A stretch of 64,000 bases of DNA. Source: Ascarosepion bandense (lineage: Eukaryota > Mollusca > Cephalopoda > Sepiida > Sepiidae). The notes under the pieces are model-generated. The model saw only the letters and a program-made list of their open reading frames with translations, ran no database searches and was not told where the DNA came from. The stretch spans positions 16,167,001-16,231,000 of the forward strand of contig JBBBDQ010000191.1 of assembly GCA_037127315.1 (NCBI GenBank). Direction: 5' to 3'. A program made the position numbers and the translations under genes. This document shows positions 54,366-63,702 of the stretch, in pieces. Position 1 is the first letter of the stretch. Every line of letters starts with the position of its first letter.

Positions 54366-54500
54366 GAGTAAACTATACCCGGATACTTTCTGAGTATGGT
54401 TTAATCAGGGTCGATACACCGGACTATTTGGGGATTGTCCTGCATAAAATACGCTCTCGAGTTATTTACTGTATCTACTGAGTGGGTAAAGTGTGTTTCC
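54289..54500 (+). repeat. Source of a 200-bp local duplication
   Basis: From ACGAAATCGACTGGATCTCG to TATCTACTGAGTGGGTA this matches 55088-55290 with about five substitutions and one short deletion. The segment starts within the SINE and extends over unique flank, so the two copies arose by duplication of this locus, not by separate SINE insertions. Confidence 0.88.
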
Positions 54501-54952
54501 CCACTGCTAATTACAAAGCATATGTTGTGTTGTGCCATTATAGACACGGAAATCTACACCCACAGTTCTGCACCTGTTAAAACCTCGAAACAAGACTTCA
54601 TGACAATGAACACCCACTTCACTTTCGTCCAGTCACTCCTCCCCCTCTCGCACCTACACACACCCGGACGGACACACGTACTTGCTATCACACACAAATT
54701 CATACACAATCATGCTTTCTTATATTAACGTGAGGCAAATTTACTTTGCGGGCGAATGGTAACTCATCTGACACATTAAAAGAATAAGTGAATTGCGTGT
54801 GAATCACGTTATAGTAAAAGGGATCTGAAAAGAATCGTCATCAGATATATTTTCCAAATATTTTTGTAACGTGTTCGTGCCAAGGGCAAAGTCATGATCC
54901 TGAGCGAATGAGAGACTGTAAGGGCCCGGCTTGAGGCGAGCATTTAATCAAA
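54501..54952. other. No recognisable gene
   Basis: A 97-codon frame (54435-54728) starts in the duplicated segment and has no family match. No other signal. Confidence 0.4.
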
Positions 54953-54996
54953 CCGCACTGATGAGCTGTGGTACAGCAAAACAGGCCAGTATGCGG
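54953..54996 (+). ncRNA. Hammerhead fold, one core change
   Basis: Stem I CCGCA (54953-54957) with UGCGG (54992-54996), perfect. Core CUGAUGA (54958-54964). Stem II GCUGU with ACAGC. Where GAAA is expected there is AAAA (54978-54981). Cleavage triplet GUA ends at 54991. The changed G12 is a catalytic base, so it is probably inactive. Confidence 0.6.
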
Positions 54997-55041
54997 ATGA
55001 TATAAGAAAAATTAAAGCAGACACGTTATTTCATGGTAAAT

Positions 55042-55084
55042 CGGAAGTATGGGCCTATTTCAGGCGAACCATCCTCAGCTTCCG
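55042..55084 (-). ncRNA. Hammerhead ribozyme, left arm
   Basis: Minus strand: stem I CGGAAG with CUUCCG (55079-55084 and 55042-55047), core CUGAGGA (55072-55078, fits CUGANGA), GAAA (55058-55061), triplet AUA ending at 55048. Stem II is GG-UUCG-CC with a UU mismatch at its base, and stem III is very short. Confidence 0.65.
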
Positions 55085-55087
55085 TCT

Positions 55088-55290
55088 TTAACGAAATCGA
55101 CTGGATCTCGAACTCGGTTCTTAGACTTCTGATTCCGAGCCGATAGTAAATAAACTACAACACACGTAGAGTAAACTATACCCGGGTACTTTCTGAGTAT
55201 GGTTTAATCAGGGCCGATACACCGGACTATTTGGGGATTGTCCTGCATAAAATACGCTCTCATTTACTGTATCTACTGAGTGGGTACAAT
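55088..55290 (+). repeat. Copy of 54289-54500 between the arms
   Basis: SINE head plus unique flank, about 97 percent like the source. It begins ACGAAATCGACTGG and ends before GGGTACAATAAAATAC. Its edges coincide with the inner ends of the two hammerhead arms. Confidence 0.88.
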
Positions 55291-55314
55291 AAAATACAAT
55301 TTGTACAATAAAGA

Positions 55315-55357
55315 CGGAAGCTGATGATGGTTCGCCTGAAATAGGCCCATACTTCCG
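55315..55357 (+). ncRNA. Hammerhead ribozyme, right arm
   Basis: CGGAAG (55315-55320) pairs with CUUCCG (55352-55357). CUGAUGA is at 55321-55327 and GAAA at 55338-55341. Cleavage triplet AUA ends at 55351. Stem II is GG-UUCG-CC with one mismatch at its base. All catalytic core bases are present. Confidence 0.7.
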
Positions 55358-55400
55358 ATTTACCATGAAATAACGTGTCTGCCTTAATTTTTCTTATATT

Positions 55401-55509
55401 TGCTCTATATGTATTTATATGCATATATATTTAGAGCTGTCTTAGAGAGCTATCCTACCACTGTATGTACAGGATACTCCTTTGGATTTTTCTATGCCCA
55501 CACCGCATG

Positions 55510-55541
<32 letters not shown>
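55401..55541 (+). repeat. Tail shared with 59863-59990, ending in (TA)n
   Basis: Contains TAGAGAGCTATCCTACCACT and GGATACTCCTTTGGATTTTT, whose reverse complement is at 59875-59945. It ends with GCATGCTGA and (TA)n (55514-55541). So the hammerhead arm plus this tail form one element of about 220 bp. Confidence 0.75.
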
Positions 55542-55545
<4 letters not shown>

Positions 55546-55880
55546 TGTTTCTTTAAAAATTACAGACAAGGCATTGCGGTTAAGTTTTTTTCATGTGATC
55601 TTATAATTTTTTTCTTTTCAGAACATAAATCATATAACATAAAAATAACTCTACACGCATACATAAACACTACACATATTCACTGACACGTAAAATAAAA
55701 TTAATCCTCAATAATAGTTAAGAATATAGTCAAGAGTGTTGAGAAAAAATAAAACATTTGGATAATTTGCATATAATTTATATTCTGAAAAAAAATCATA
55801 CTATCATATAAAAAATTGCATAAAAAGACTTAATAATACCTTGTCTATCATTTTTAATGAAACTTGCATTAAAGAGATTG
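55542..55880. repeat. Foldback of the PLE 3' tail
   Basis: The left part (ACAGACAAGGCATTGCGG at about 55562) and right part (AATACCTTGTCTATCATTT at about 55838) are reverse complements of about 90 bp and match the PLE tail modules at 1286 and 2390. Between them is about 150 bp similar to 2215-2290. It looks like the tail pair of the 1.26-2.44 kb element without coding sequence. (TA)n tracts bound it on both sides. Confidence 0.7.
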
Positions 55881-55905
55881 TTGCCCAAATACTCTCTCTC
55901 GCTCT

Positions 55906-55907
<2 letters not shown>

Positions 55908-55947
<40 letters not shown>
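55908..55947. repeat. (TA)n microsatellite
   Basis: About 19 TA units between the foldback and the next ribozyme module. Confidence 0.95.
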
Positions 55948-55950
<3 letters not shown>

Positions 55951-55995
55951 CATACAAGAGCGTTCTTAAAAAGAAAAACACTAAACAGTAAAATC

Positions 55996-56055
55996 AGTTA
56001 TTAAAAATCGCCTGAAGACACCACTCACGGTAGAAACCTGGGTAGCGAAATAACT
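55996..56055 (+). ncRNA. Hammerhead ribozyme with extended stem I
   Basis: Stem I has two parts: UCGC (56008-56011) with GCGA (56045-56048), then past an A-bulge AGUUAUU (55996-56002) with AAUAACU (56049-56055). Core CUGAAGA is at 56012-56018. Stem II is ACC/GGU with a C-A mismatch at its base. GAAA is at 56033-56036. Stem III is ACC-UG-GGU, and the cleavage triplet GUA ends at 56044. (TA)n lies 12 bp downstream. Confidence 0.72.
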
Positions 56056-56067
56056 CGTTTAAAAATG

Positions 56068-56068
<1 letters not shown>

Positions 56069-56104
<36 letters not shown>

Positions 56105-56195
56105 GGCAGCAATCTTTTCTTAAAAAATCATTCATTAAATAGCGGCATACCGGACAAAGTTAAGGGACTTGAGAAAACTGTTTTTCTCAAAAAAG

Positions 56196-56233
<38 letters not shown>

Positions 56234-56538
56234 ATCATTTCAAAGATTTGTTCCTGATTTTCATTGTTAATGTAAAATGACGACATCTTGACACTGATTT
56301 CTGTTTTCATACCAAATTCTAGTGTGTTGTTGAATGAAACCTTGCATTGTTTAGTTGCGAGTCAGACTTTGTTGAATGTGGATGTTTTGTCCACAAATCA
56401 ATGCCTCAGAAATGGAGGATGAAAAGTTACACTTTGAATTTTGAAAAAGAAGTAAGTGTCAGAACTTGGAAAAAGAAACATTTAGAAAGTTTATTTTAAT
56501 TGTTCTCCAGCTCTTCAAACGGTAAAAAAAAAATGTTC

Positions 56539-56569
<31 letters not shown>

Positions 56570-56580
56570 ATATATATATA
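56069..56580. repeat. Three (TA)n tracts with short modules between
   Basis: (TA)n at 56069-56101, 56202-56229 and 56539-56580. The module 56103-56195 starts GGGCAGCAATCTTTTCTT, similar to the text before the PLE tail at 1264, and holds a hairpin TTGAGAAAAC against TTTTTCTCAA. The module 56230-56538 matches nothing seen. Confidence 0.7.
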
Positions 56581-57077
56581 CACTGAATATCGTGTGGCAA
56601 ACATCCTGCATACTTTTTTGCCAAAGCGTGTCGCTACTAGTTTGACCACGTTTATAGTAATATGAAATAATATCGGATAAAAAAGTGGGCGGTCGCTTTA
56701 AAATCCTCACATCTAGACTTTACTGACAGTCATAAAACACCAGATACTTCAACTCCTTGATTTTGTGTATCACTTGGGGTAGTTTATTCAGTCTTTGCTG
56801 CGCCTCTAAGCTTTGTTGATCACGCATTCTTCTTGGTAAAGCAAAAGTATCAACTCCAAAATTATATCGTCAATCATACTATTAAGTCAGTTTGATTAGA
56901 ACTGACACTCTAAGCATAAATCAGGTGAGAAATCTATATTATAATGATGTGTTTGTGAGTATTCTTGTTAATGTAACACTGCAAATTCGGAACATTGTAG
57001 CAAGCTTTTAGTTAGGGCAATACCACTAAAATGCTTTAACTTGAAGAATAACACAATTCCATTCCTAGTTTGCAAAT
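56581..57077. other. No recognisable gene
   Basis: No repeats or coding signal. Confidence 0.45.
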
Positions 57078-57590
57078 TAATAGTAATAATAATAATAATA
57101 ATAATAGAAAAATTGAAGCAAACAGGCCGGACATTATTGTTAAAAACCAGAAGGAGAAAACTTGTCTATTAATTGATATGGCTTGTCCAGCGGATTGTAA
57201 CATAGCAATCAAGGAATTTGAAAAACTGTCAAAATATAAAAACCTGGAAATTGAAATAGAAAAAATGTGGAAATTGAAAACAAGAATTGTGCCAGTGATA
57301 GTAGATGCACTTGGAATGATCAAAAATGGAACAAAACGACACATTGAAAGAATCCCTGGAAACCCCAGCTTAAGAGATATACAAAAAATTGTCTTATTAA
57401 GTACAGCCCACACACTAAGGAAAACTTTATCTATGTAATGCTAGGGATGATAGGGAAGATAGAAAAACATGAAATGGAGCCATAACAGCACGCCACGACC
57501 TGCCTTAGGTCTCCCCGCAGACTTGGTTGGTAGTGAGACCAAAACAGAAATCGAAATATGATGAAAAATGACATAATAATAATATGCTCT
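57078..57590 (+). pseudogene. R2-like LINE, 3'-end fragment 4 (C-terminal frame open)
   Basis: Begins in an (AAT)n tract and stays open to the natural stop at 57438: RPDIIVKNQKEKTCLLID, ACPADCNIAIKEFEKLSKY, LKTRIVPVIVDALGMIK, PSLRDIQKIVLLSTAHTLRK. The PD...D pattern fits the restriction-like endonuclease of R2-type LINEs. No stop or shift interrupts these 110 residues, unlike the other three copies. The 3' untranslated part to 57590 matches them and ends ATAATAATA. The 5' truncation makes it inert. Confidence 0.75.
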
Positions 57591-57995
57591 CTTATTGACA
57601 TGGCAGTCCCTGTAGATTGCAATGTATCTTAGGTGATTTGTAAAAATCTATCAAAATAAAAGGATTTTGAAGTGGAAATTTACAAAATGTGGAACATGAG
57701 GAAATCAATAATTCCAGTTGTAGTTGGAGCCCTCGGAGTGATTGAATTAGGTTCCGAGAGAATCACTGAAGAGATTACCTTGTAGACCATACTCTAAGGA
57801 AGTACAAAAGATTGTCATTACAACTACAGCTCGCACATTACAAAGAGATTCATCTATTTAAAATTTGTGGGATCTTAGGTTTTGTTTTATTTTTACAAAA
57901 GTTGATCAGGGGAAAACGTCATGAAGCCATTTCTGAATTTAGATCTCTGGTTGGGACCTAGAAAGAAATGTGCATACAACAGAAATAAAAAAAAT
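57591..57995 (+). pseudogene. R2-like LINE, second related 3' end
   Basis: Directly follows the previous fragment. Reads CSLIDMAVPVDCNV, then, with a stop, KDFEVEIYKMWNMRKSIIPV and VVGALGVIELGSERI, then a frameshift and AQ-like remains of the LGTAHILRK end. It is the same protein domain from a clearly different element, and it too ends in AATAATAATG. Two different elements thus sit head to tail. Confidence 0.65.
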
Positions 57996-59539
57996 AATAA
58001 TGATAAACGTGCAACTACGATACCATTATTTTATAAAGAAAAGCATTTTTATTATACAGAAATAAAATGTTATTTTACAAAATAAACCTGTCAGTATTTA
58101 CTGGGAATCATCAGAAGTCTATTCAAAAACTTATTCTTTTCGTCGATTTTTCTTTTCCTATTCCATAACTGATATTTTCACATTATATATAAAAAAAGAA
58201 AAAAAATTCTTCTAACACTAAAATCATGCTGATGAGGAATAAGTAGAAGTAAAACTAACTTTAGATGTTAAATGTAGTTTGAATTTGGCTAATTATAGAG
58301 TAAGATCTTATTTATTTATTTATTTATTTACATGTGAATAACCATCGTATTATAATTCTGCTTATTTCTTAGCATTTACGTTACACTTTTCCATTAGTGT
58401 AGATAAATAACGAACTATTTCATTTTGATAGCGAGAAAATACGGGAAAAAGATAAAGACGCTGTTTGATTTTAGTGAGAATAGGCTAAAAAAGAGAACAT
58501 AGATTTGGTAATAACGCTCTCATGCTTTTAACGTCTGCTTCGGTGAAATGGAAAAACTACATTTTTATTTGCACTCATTCCTTTAAATAATGATCAGTAT
58601 TCATACTTATGATCGTTACTTCAATGTTTTACTTAAGTTGAGCTCAAATATTTAACAGTGTAATAGGTGAATTTCCACGAGTATTTTATAACCGGAGAAT
58701 TTGCAAGAAGCTTATTCAGTCATTAAATTGAAAATTATGATTCATCAGAAAATTAAAATAGAAAACCTCGGCGTTTCCACGGGTTCTACTAATAATTATG
58801 CATTTTATAAAAAATAAACTGACTTGTCATCGAACTTAGTGGCCGACATTGTCGGCCTTTACGAAAATTATAAATGATTCATTTTCTTCTCAGCAATGGC
58901 TGACCATTTAAGTTGTGACATGTTCTTTTCTTAGGATCTCAAGTCGGAATAAAATTAACAGATGTATGCATTTAGAAAGTCGACATATGCATGTAATAAA
59001 CAAACATACATATAAATTAAAGTGGAAGCCGTTCTTCTGAGTGAACACATGTTCTTTTTCCTTGGTCATTGCGTGCCTTTCGGTCTGAAATTCCAGTCAT
59101 ATGGCTGATGGAGATTGTGGGAACTTACATTTCACTGCAGTTGTCATAAGCAATGGGAAGAAAACTCGTTACATATGTAGGTAAGGTAGATAAATAGATG
59201 AATGTCTGTTTGTGTATTTGTGTTTATACAGTTTGGGGTAAATGGAAAGGAAAAGAGAACACACATTTTCGCAAACAAAATAAACAACTTTGACTTAGAA
59301 TTGGAAGAGGAAATGAAACCAGTGTAAAACCAAAGAATTACGCATCCGAGAACAAAAAGAACATAGGAAGACCCATTTTAAACTCAGCGGAATTATTTTA
59401 AAGAAATTCGGTGGAATTGTACAAGAGGCAACGAGAATATACAGACATTTTAGTTATTTTAAAAAAAATATTATTATAGATTAAGAACTGGGGATCAGAA
59501 ATATAGAAAAATATACTAAATGTTGAAAATTACTAAATT
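57996..59539. other. No recognisable gene
   Basis: A TTTA tetranucleotide run at 58310-58330. Nothing else recognised. Confidence 0.5.
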
Positions 59540-59755
59540 AATCAATGTTTATTGTACAAGTCTATCGAATATTTAAAAAATGTATATTTATACATTAGTC
59601 CTTACCTACCCACTTACCATTGGTGTGCTAGATCCTCTAAGCTCTAAAAATATATAATTACTATTACAAATCATATTACTGCTTTATTGTAATTAATATA
59701 AATTTCGTCTCGAATAGTTATAACGGTGGGAATTTTTCAGTTTATACAATAAGCG
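59540..59755 (+). repeat. Dispersed repeat Y, copy 1
   Basis: Aligns with 61510-61715: TTTATTGTACAAGTCTATCG, CATTGGTGTGCTAGATCCT and GGTGGGAATTTTTCAGTTTA are the anchors. Both copies are in the same orientation. Family unknown. Confidence 0.65.
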
Positions 59756-59787
59756 TAACAGTTAGCTATAACATGCGATTTCTTAAT

Positions 59788-59828
<41 letters not shown>

Positions 59829-59862
59829 TAACATGCGATTTCTTAAAATATATATCTATATA
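59756..59862. repeat. Short direct repeat around (TA)n
   Basis: ATAACATGCGATTTCTTAA occurs at 59769 and again at 59828, with (TA)n (59798-59825) between. This could be a target duplication around an expanded TA site, or a tandem duplication. Confidence 0.7.
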
Positions 59863-60019
59863 TAAACATGCGGTGTGGATATAGAAGAATCCAAAGGAGT
59901 ATCCTGTACATAAAGTGGTAGGATAACTCTCTAAGAGAGCTCTAAATATATATGTATATAAATACATATAGACCAAATATATCTAAAAATTAGAACAGAC
60001 ACGTTATTCCATGGTTAAA

Positions 60020-60062
60020 CGGAGGTATAGGCTTATTTCAGGCGAACCTTCATCAGTTTCCG
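60020..60062 (-). ncRNA. Hammerhead ribozyme, weakened stem I
   Basis: Minus strand: CUGAUGA (60050-60056), stem II AGG-UUCG-CCU perfect (60040-60049), GAAA (60036-60039), stem III AUA/UAU, triplet AUA ending at 60026. Stem I keeps four of six pairs; the two nearest the core are mismatched. Core intact, activity uncertain. Confidence 0.6.
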
Positions 60063-60101
60063 TCTTTTTTTATTCATGTAAAATCTTCTGTAGAATAAAG
60101 A

Positions 60102-60144
60102 CGGGAGCTGATGACGGTTTGCCTAAAATAGGCCTAAACTTCCG
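60102..60144 (+). ncRNA. Hammerhead fold, inactive-looking
   Basis: CUGAUGA (60108-60114) and stem I (CGGGAG with CUUCCG, one GU pair) are kept, but GAAA is AAAA (60125-60128) and the cleavage triplet lacks its U. Decayed copy. Confidence 0.5.
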
Positions 60145-60267
60145 CTTAATCATGGAATAACGTATGTTTTAATTTTAACATATATATGAAAAGAGATGTC
60201 TCGAGTTCTATTTTCATTTATTATTCTTTCGAGTAACGTCTCATCCTCGATGATACTACTGCGTCGG

Positions 60268-60505
60268 ATGTGCGTTGTGGTGCGTGGATATCGGCTCGGA
60301 ATGAGAAATTGGAGAGATGAGTTCGAATTCCAGTTGAATTCATTGCGTTCACTTACGCGCAAATACCCCGTGAAAGGTATTAATCCGTCGCTTCTCCATC
60401 CATCTATGGCTTAAATAACAAAAAAGATTGGCAATCTGTCTACTGCAGAAAGTAATGCGGGACAACCTACTGCGGAAAAATCTTGTGCTCAAACGTCTAT
60501 CTTAA
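60268..60505 (+). mobile_element. tRNA-derived SINE, copy 9
   Basis: Head GTTGTGGTGCGTGGATATCG, B-box region ATGAGTTCGAATTCCAG, body shortened after AACAAAAAAGATTGG (the GGTTCTATAGCC block is lost), end eroded at TCTTAACTGAAT. Confidence 0.88.
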
Positions 60506-60559
60506 CTGAATTAAGATCTTTTTAATATTTATAATCATAAATAAGTAATATATAGTACA

Positions 60560-61099
60560 CTAGCAGTATAGCCCGGCGTTGCTCGGGTGTAATGAAAGCT
60601 TTAAAACTAATCCATGGTCCTGGAGCTCAGATTCTTTGGATGTTGGCACGAAAGACTAAAAAGCAATAGTTATTTCCAGCTAAAGCGAAACCGTAGACTG
60701 AAAGAAAAATGAATGGCTGCAAATTAAATTTTGATTTCCTGGTATCGATATCAAATAAGTTTCTCGTCGTAAACTGAATTTTGAAGGCTAAATAAATCCT
60801 CTGAGTAAATGGTATCATGGCTGAGATTAAAAACTACAATTATACCTACTTAGAGTCAAACCCGAAGCAAAAACTAAAATAAAAGGGCTGAAAAAATAGA
60901 GACATACCGGCAGATAAATGGATTTTTTCGATTATCGATTTTCGATATTTATCGGGGGTACCTCGACACAAAACCTAGCTAAGAACACTCGCAGACGCTT
61001 ATAGTACAACGGTGTAAATTTTTCAAGAAAATCGTTTCTGAGTCTATAGGTAACGGAGACACACACACACACAAAGTTCCATTCATAAATAAGTTTAGA
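60560..61099 (-). mobile_element. Helitron-like element, copy 5
   Basis: Reverse orientation. 3' end CTAG|T at 60560 with hairpin CCCGGCGTTGCTCGGG; 5' end A|TCTAAACTTATTTATGAATG at 61099. About 540 bp. It lacks the TA microsatellite and flanking interior (break near 60920) and the gene-like middle of the full copies. Target A and T present. Confidence 0.8.
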
Positions 61100-61104
61100 T
61101 AGGT

Positions 61105-61432
61105 GGTCAAACTTGTTTAATGTAAGAGCCACATACGATAAAGTTAAGAGGTTTGTGAGCCGTACGATACGAACAAAATTTACACATACGTTTTCTGTTA
61201 CATACACATTAACATTAAGCTTATGTTGTAATACAGTGGGGTATAAATTCATATCCAGTAAAAAATTATAAAGTTTGAATTTTTTTTAATTTATCTTTTA
61301 GATTAACAGAGTTGGAAAAAAAAAACAAAAAAAAAAACGCTCAGCCAACATACTTCCACAAGCTGTTTATTAAAGATCAAAGAGCCACATATGGCTCACG
61401 AGCCGCGGTTTAGCCACTCCTGCTATATTAGG
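61105..61432. mobile_element. hAT-like non-autonomous element
   Basis: The left end TGGTCAAACTTGTTTAATGT then AGAGCCACATACGATAAAG faces the right end AGAGCCACATATGGCTCACG and CGGTTTAGCCACTCCTGC. Such GAGCCACATATGGCTC-like ends are typical of some hAT families. No transposase. It begins 6 bp from the Helitron. Confidence 0.5.
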
Positions 61433-61509
61433 TCTCACGGCGACGCGTAGCTTAGATATGGCACAAGGCAGAAAGTGCGGAGGATAAAAAAATACCGAAA
61501 AAAAATTCT

Positions 61510-61715
61510 GGTTATGCTTATTGTACAAATTTGCCGAATGTTTTTAAAAATGTGTCTTTAAACGTCAGTCCACATTTACTTAGAATTGGTGTGCAAAATC
61601 CTACAATCTCTGAAAGTATATAACTTTTGCTGTTACAAATGATCTACTCTTTTTGTACCTAATACAAATATCATCTTTAACAGTTATACCGGTGGGAATT
61701 TTTCAGTTTATATTC
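61510..61715 (+). repeat. Dispersed repeat Y, copy 2
   Basis: Partner of 59540-59755 (TTATTGTACAAATTTGCCG, GAATTGGTGTGCAAAATCC, GGTGGGAATTTTTCAGTTTA). Roughly 70-75 percent alike by eye. Confidence 0.65.
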
Positions 61716-62342
61716 ATAAACATTCTGATGGAATTTGTTGCTATATTTAATAAATTAGAACAAATTAATGGTGCAGTGAAGAAAATTATTTAAAAAAAAA
61801 TAAGCTCAGTAGTAGGATTGATTTATTCTTTTTTTTTATCATCCCTTTGAGAGTAAATTTAAAATCGAAAGCTATTTTGAATTATGATAATATTTCTTTT
61901 TGGCGAGTACATATTGCATTCAATTTTTTTGAGAATTTTACAGATACAAGTTCTATTATTTAATCTATAACTAGTAGAAGTGATGAATTCATAAAGTTTT
62001 TTTTTTCGCGTAAGTGAGAGTAAAGAAACTGACTTGAATTCAAATTGTCCAAACACAAATGTGTCTGAACAGGCCTCTGCAACAAGGATTGGCTACTAAA
62101 CGGCATCCACAGATAGGAGTGGGAAGACATTTTAAAATGCACTAATACTCTGAGAAGCCAACTGGTTGAAAGGAAGGGGGCGAGTTATGCATAAACCTGC
62201 GTCTTTCTTTATTTTACTGATACACAGTTTTCAATCACAACCACTAAACATGGAAGTCAGCAAAATAAAAAAACACAAACAATACTGTCTCTGGCAACAT
62301 TCGACACCACTAGGCTACCAGTGTTGATGTTCCTAAAAGTCC
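61716..62342. other. No recognisable gene
   Basis: AT-rich, nothing supported. Confidence 0.5.
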
Positions 62343-62618
62343 GTGTTTAACGACTAGTATTCTGGGGATGACGATAAACTAAATCCAGCAGCAAGGCCTC
62401 TAATCGGGAGATATGAGGCACTGAGGAGTGTGGAACTACCTTTAATTGCAGTTGTTCCAAGATCCATCCTAATTCGGAGAGGTAGTACCTGTTAGGGTCC
62501 CAGCTCTGGGCAAAAAGAGAACTACCAAGCAAACACAAAATACAAGGAAAGTATAAAAATACATTTTTATACTAAAAATACCAGCAATACATTTTCAAAT
62601 AAAAAGATTACCGACAAT
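62343..62618 (-). repeat. Companion repeat X, copy 4
   Basis: Minus strand: tandem block with AATGTATTGCTGGTATTTTT (62560-62600), then AGCTGGGACCCTAACAGGT (62487-62510) and the 3' block to about 62343. It directly follows the SINE on its 3' side, as in copy 1. Confidence 0.65.
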
Positions 62619-62866
62619 CAGTCAGTTAAGTGCCATACGTGATACACGCTTGGGCGCTCATGTCTCGAAAGAGACATGACTGACTGAGCAGAAAATTATC
62701 TCGCAGTAGGTTGCCATTGCTTTCTGCGGTAGACTGGTTGCCAGCCAAGTCTATAGAACCCAATCTGTCCTATTATTTAACCCATAGCTTGAGGGAAGAG
62801 ACGGATTAATACCTTTCTCAAGGGTATTTGTGCGTAAGTAAATGCAAAGAATATCTACTGCATCAC
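62619..62866 (-). mobile_element. tRNA-derived SINE, copy 10
   Basis: Reverse copy from CAGTCAGTTAAGTGCCATAC to AGGGTATTTGTGCGTAAGTA. The head is cut down: after TGCAAAGAA only ATATCTACTGCATCACCAAT is left, so the B-box is deleted while the A-box region remains. Confidence 0.9.
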
Positions 62867-63336
62867 CAATACATAATAAAATAATACAATACCTATCCAA
62901 CATGAAATAACTCTTTCATGACATTAGTCTACATAATATCCTACGATTTTTTTAATGAACTCAAACTGTATTCCAAAATATAATTTCAACAAGACTACAA
63001 CATAAAACACACACATCACCATCACCCCCTCTAGTAATGATGTCCATATAAACATGTATATTCACTAAAGCTGAGTATCATTTACCATGTATTCAATTGT
63101 GAAAACAAAATAACGAATATCATGTTTTTATTACTGCAAAGTTTCGAAGAAAATTAAAGTTTTGCATTAAAATGATCAATATGCCGTTAAACAAATTAAA
63201 TCAAATCATGCCTTATTGATTGTGGTAATAAAATAAGCACATAGTATCTCCCCTCTCGCTGGTAACCATCCATGACAATAAAATAAACGTTTTTCTCTAC
63301 TAAAGCTGAAGTAGTAAAATAAACCTTCATAAGTTT
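62867..63336. other. No recognisable gene
   Basis: No repeats or coding signal. Confidence 0.45.
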
Positions 63337-63702
63337 ACTTTGTGGTTCTACAGAAGGATGTTGCGGATATCGTGGACTGAGCATGTGAGCAATGACGAGG
63401 TATTGGAAAGAATGGAAACGAAAAGGAAATTAATATTGAGCATCAGGAAGAGAGAACTAAAGTTCCTGGGACATGCAATGAGGAAGGATGGCTTGGAGAA
63501 CCTGATACTAACAGGCCAGATAGAGGGAAAAAGAGACAGATGAAAGCAGTGGATAACATATTTGAAGGGCCTGAGCAGGTGGATGACAGAACGGGGGTTG
63601 CGAGATGTTACTGGAGAAAGCGAGTTAAGAGCCACCAGAGATAGGAAGACGTGGAAGGCCATGATCGCCTACGTCCTGAAAGGACAAGGCACATAGAAAA
63701 TT
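63337..63702 (+). pseudogene. LINE C-terminal end (YRRML family)
   Basis: Open from 63340 to a stop at 63541: WFYRRMLRISWTEHVSND, EVLERMETKRKLILSIRK, RELKFLGHAMRKDGLENLIL, TGQIEGKRDR. After the stop the frame resumes (QWITYLKGLSRWMTERGLRD) to a natural end near 63697. The 3' part CCTGAAAGGACAAGGCACAT defines the family terminus used to recognise the shorter fragments. The best-preserved tail of this LINE here. Confidence 0.75.

Larger units (their letters stand above)
55003..55400. repeat. Hammerhead-bearing inverted arms enclosing a duplicated locus
   Basis: The left arm (about 55003-55087) and right arm (about 55310-55397) are near-perfect reverse complements of about 85 bp. Between them lies a 200-bp copy of 54289-54500. 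Each arm holds a hammerhead fold. The same arms face each other around a spacer of only about 30 bp at 59990-60175, so the arms are a repeat family and the enclosed DNA is foreign to it. Confidence 0.85.
59863..60185. repeat. Hammerhead-bearing foldback, second locus
   Basis: Reading left to right: the reverse of the tail at 55401-55515, then the reverse arm (about 59992-60067), a spacer of about 30 bp, and the forward arm (about 60095-60175). The arms match those at 55003 and 55310 but are more diverged. Nothing foreign lies between the arms here. Confidence 0.8.
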
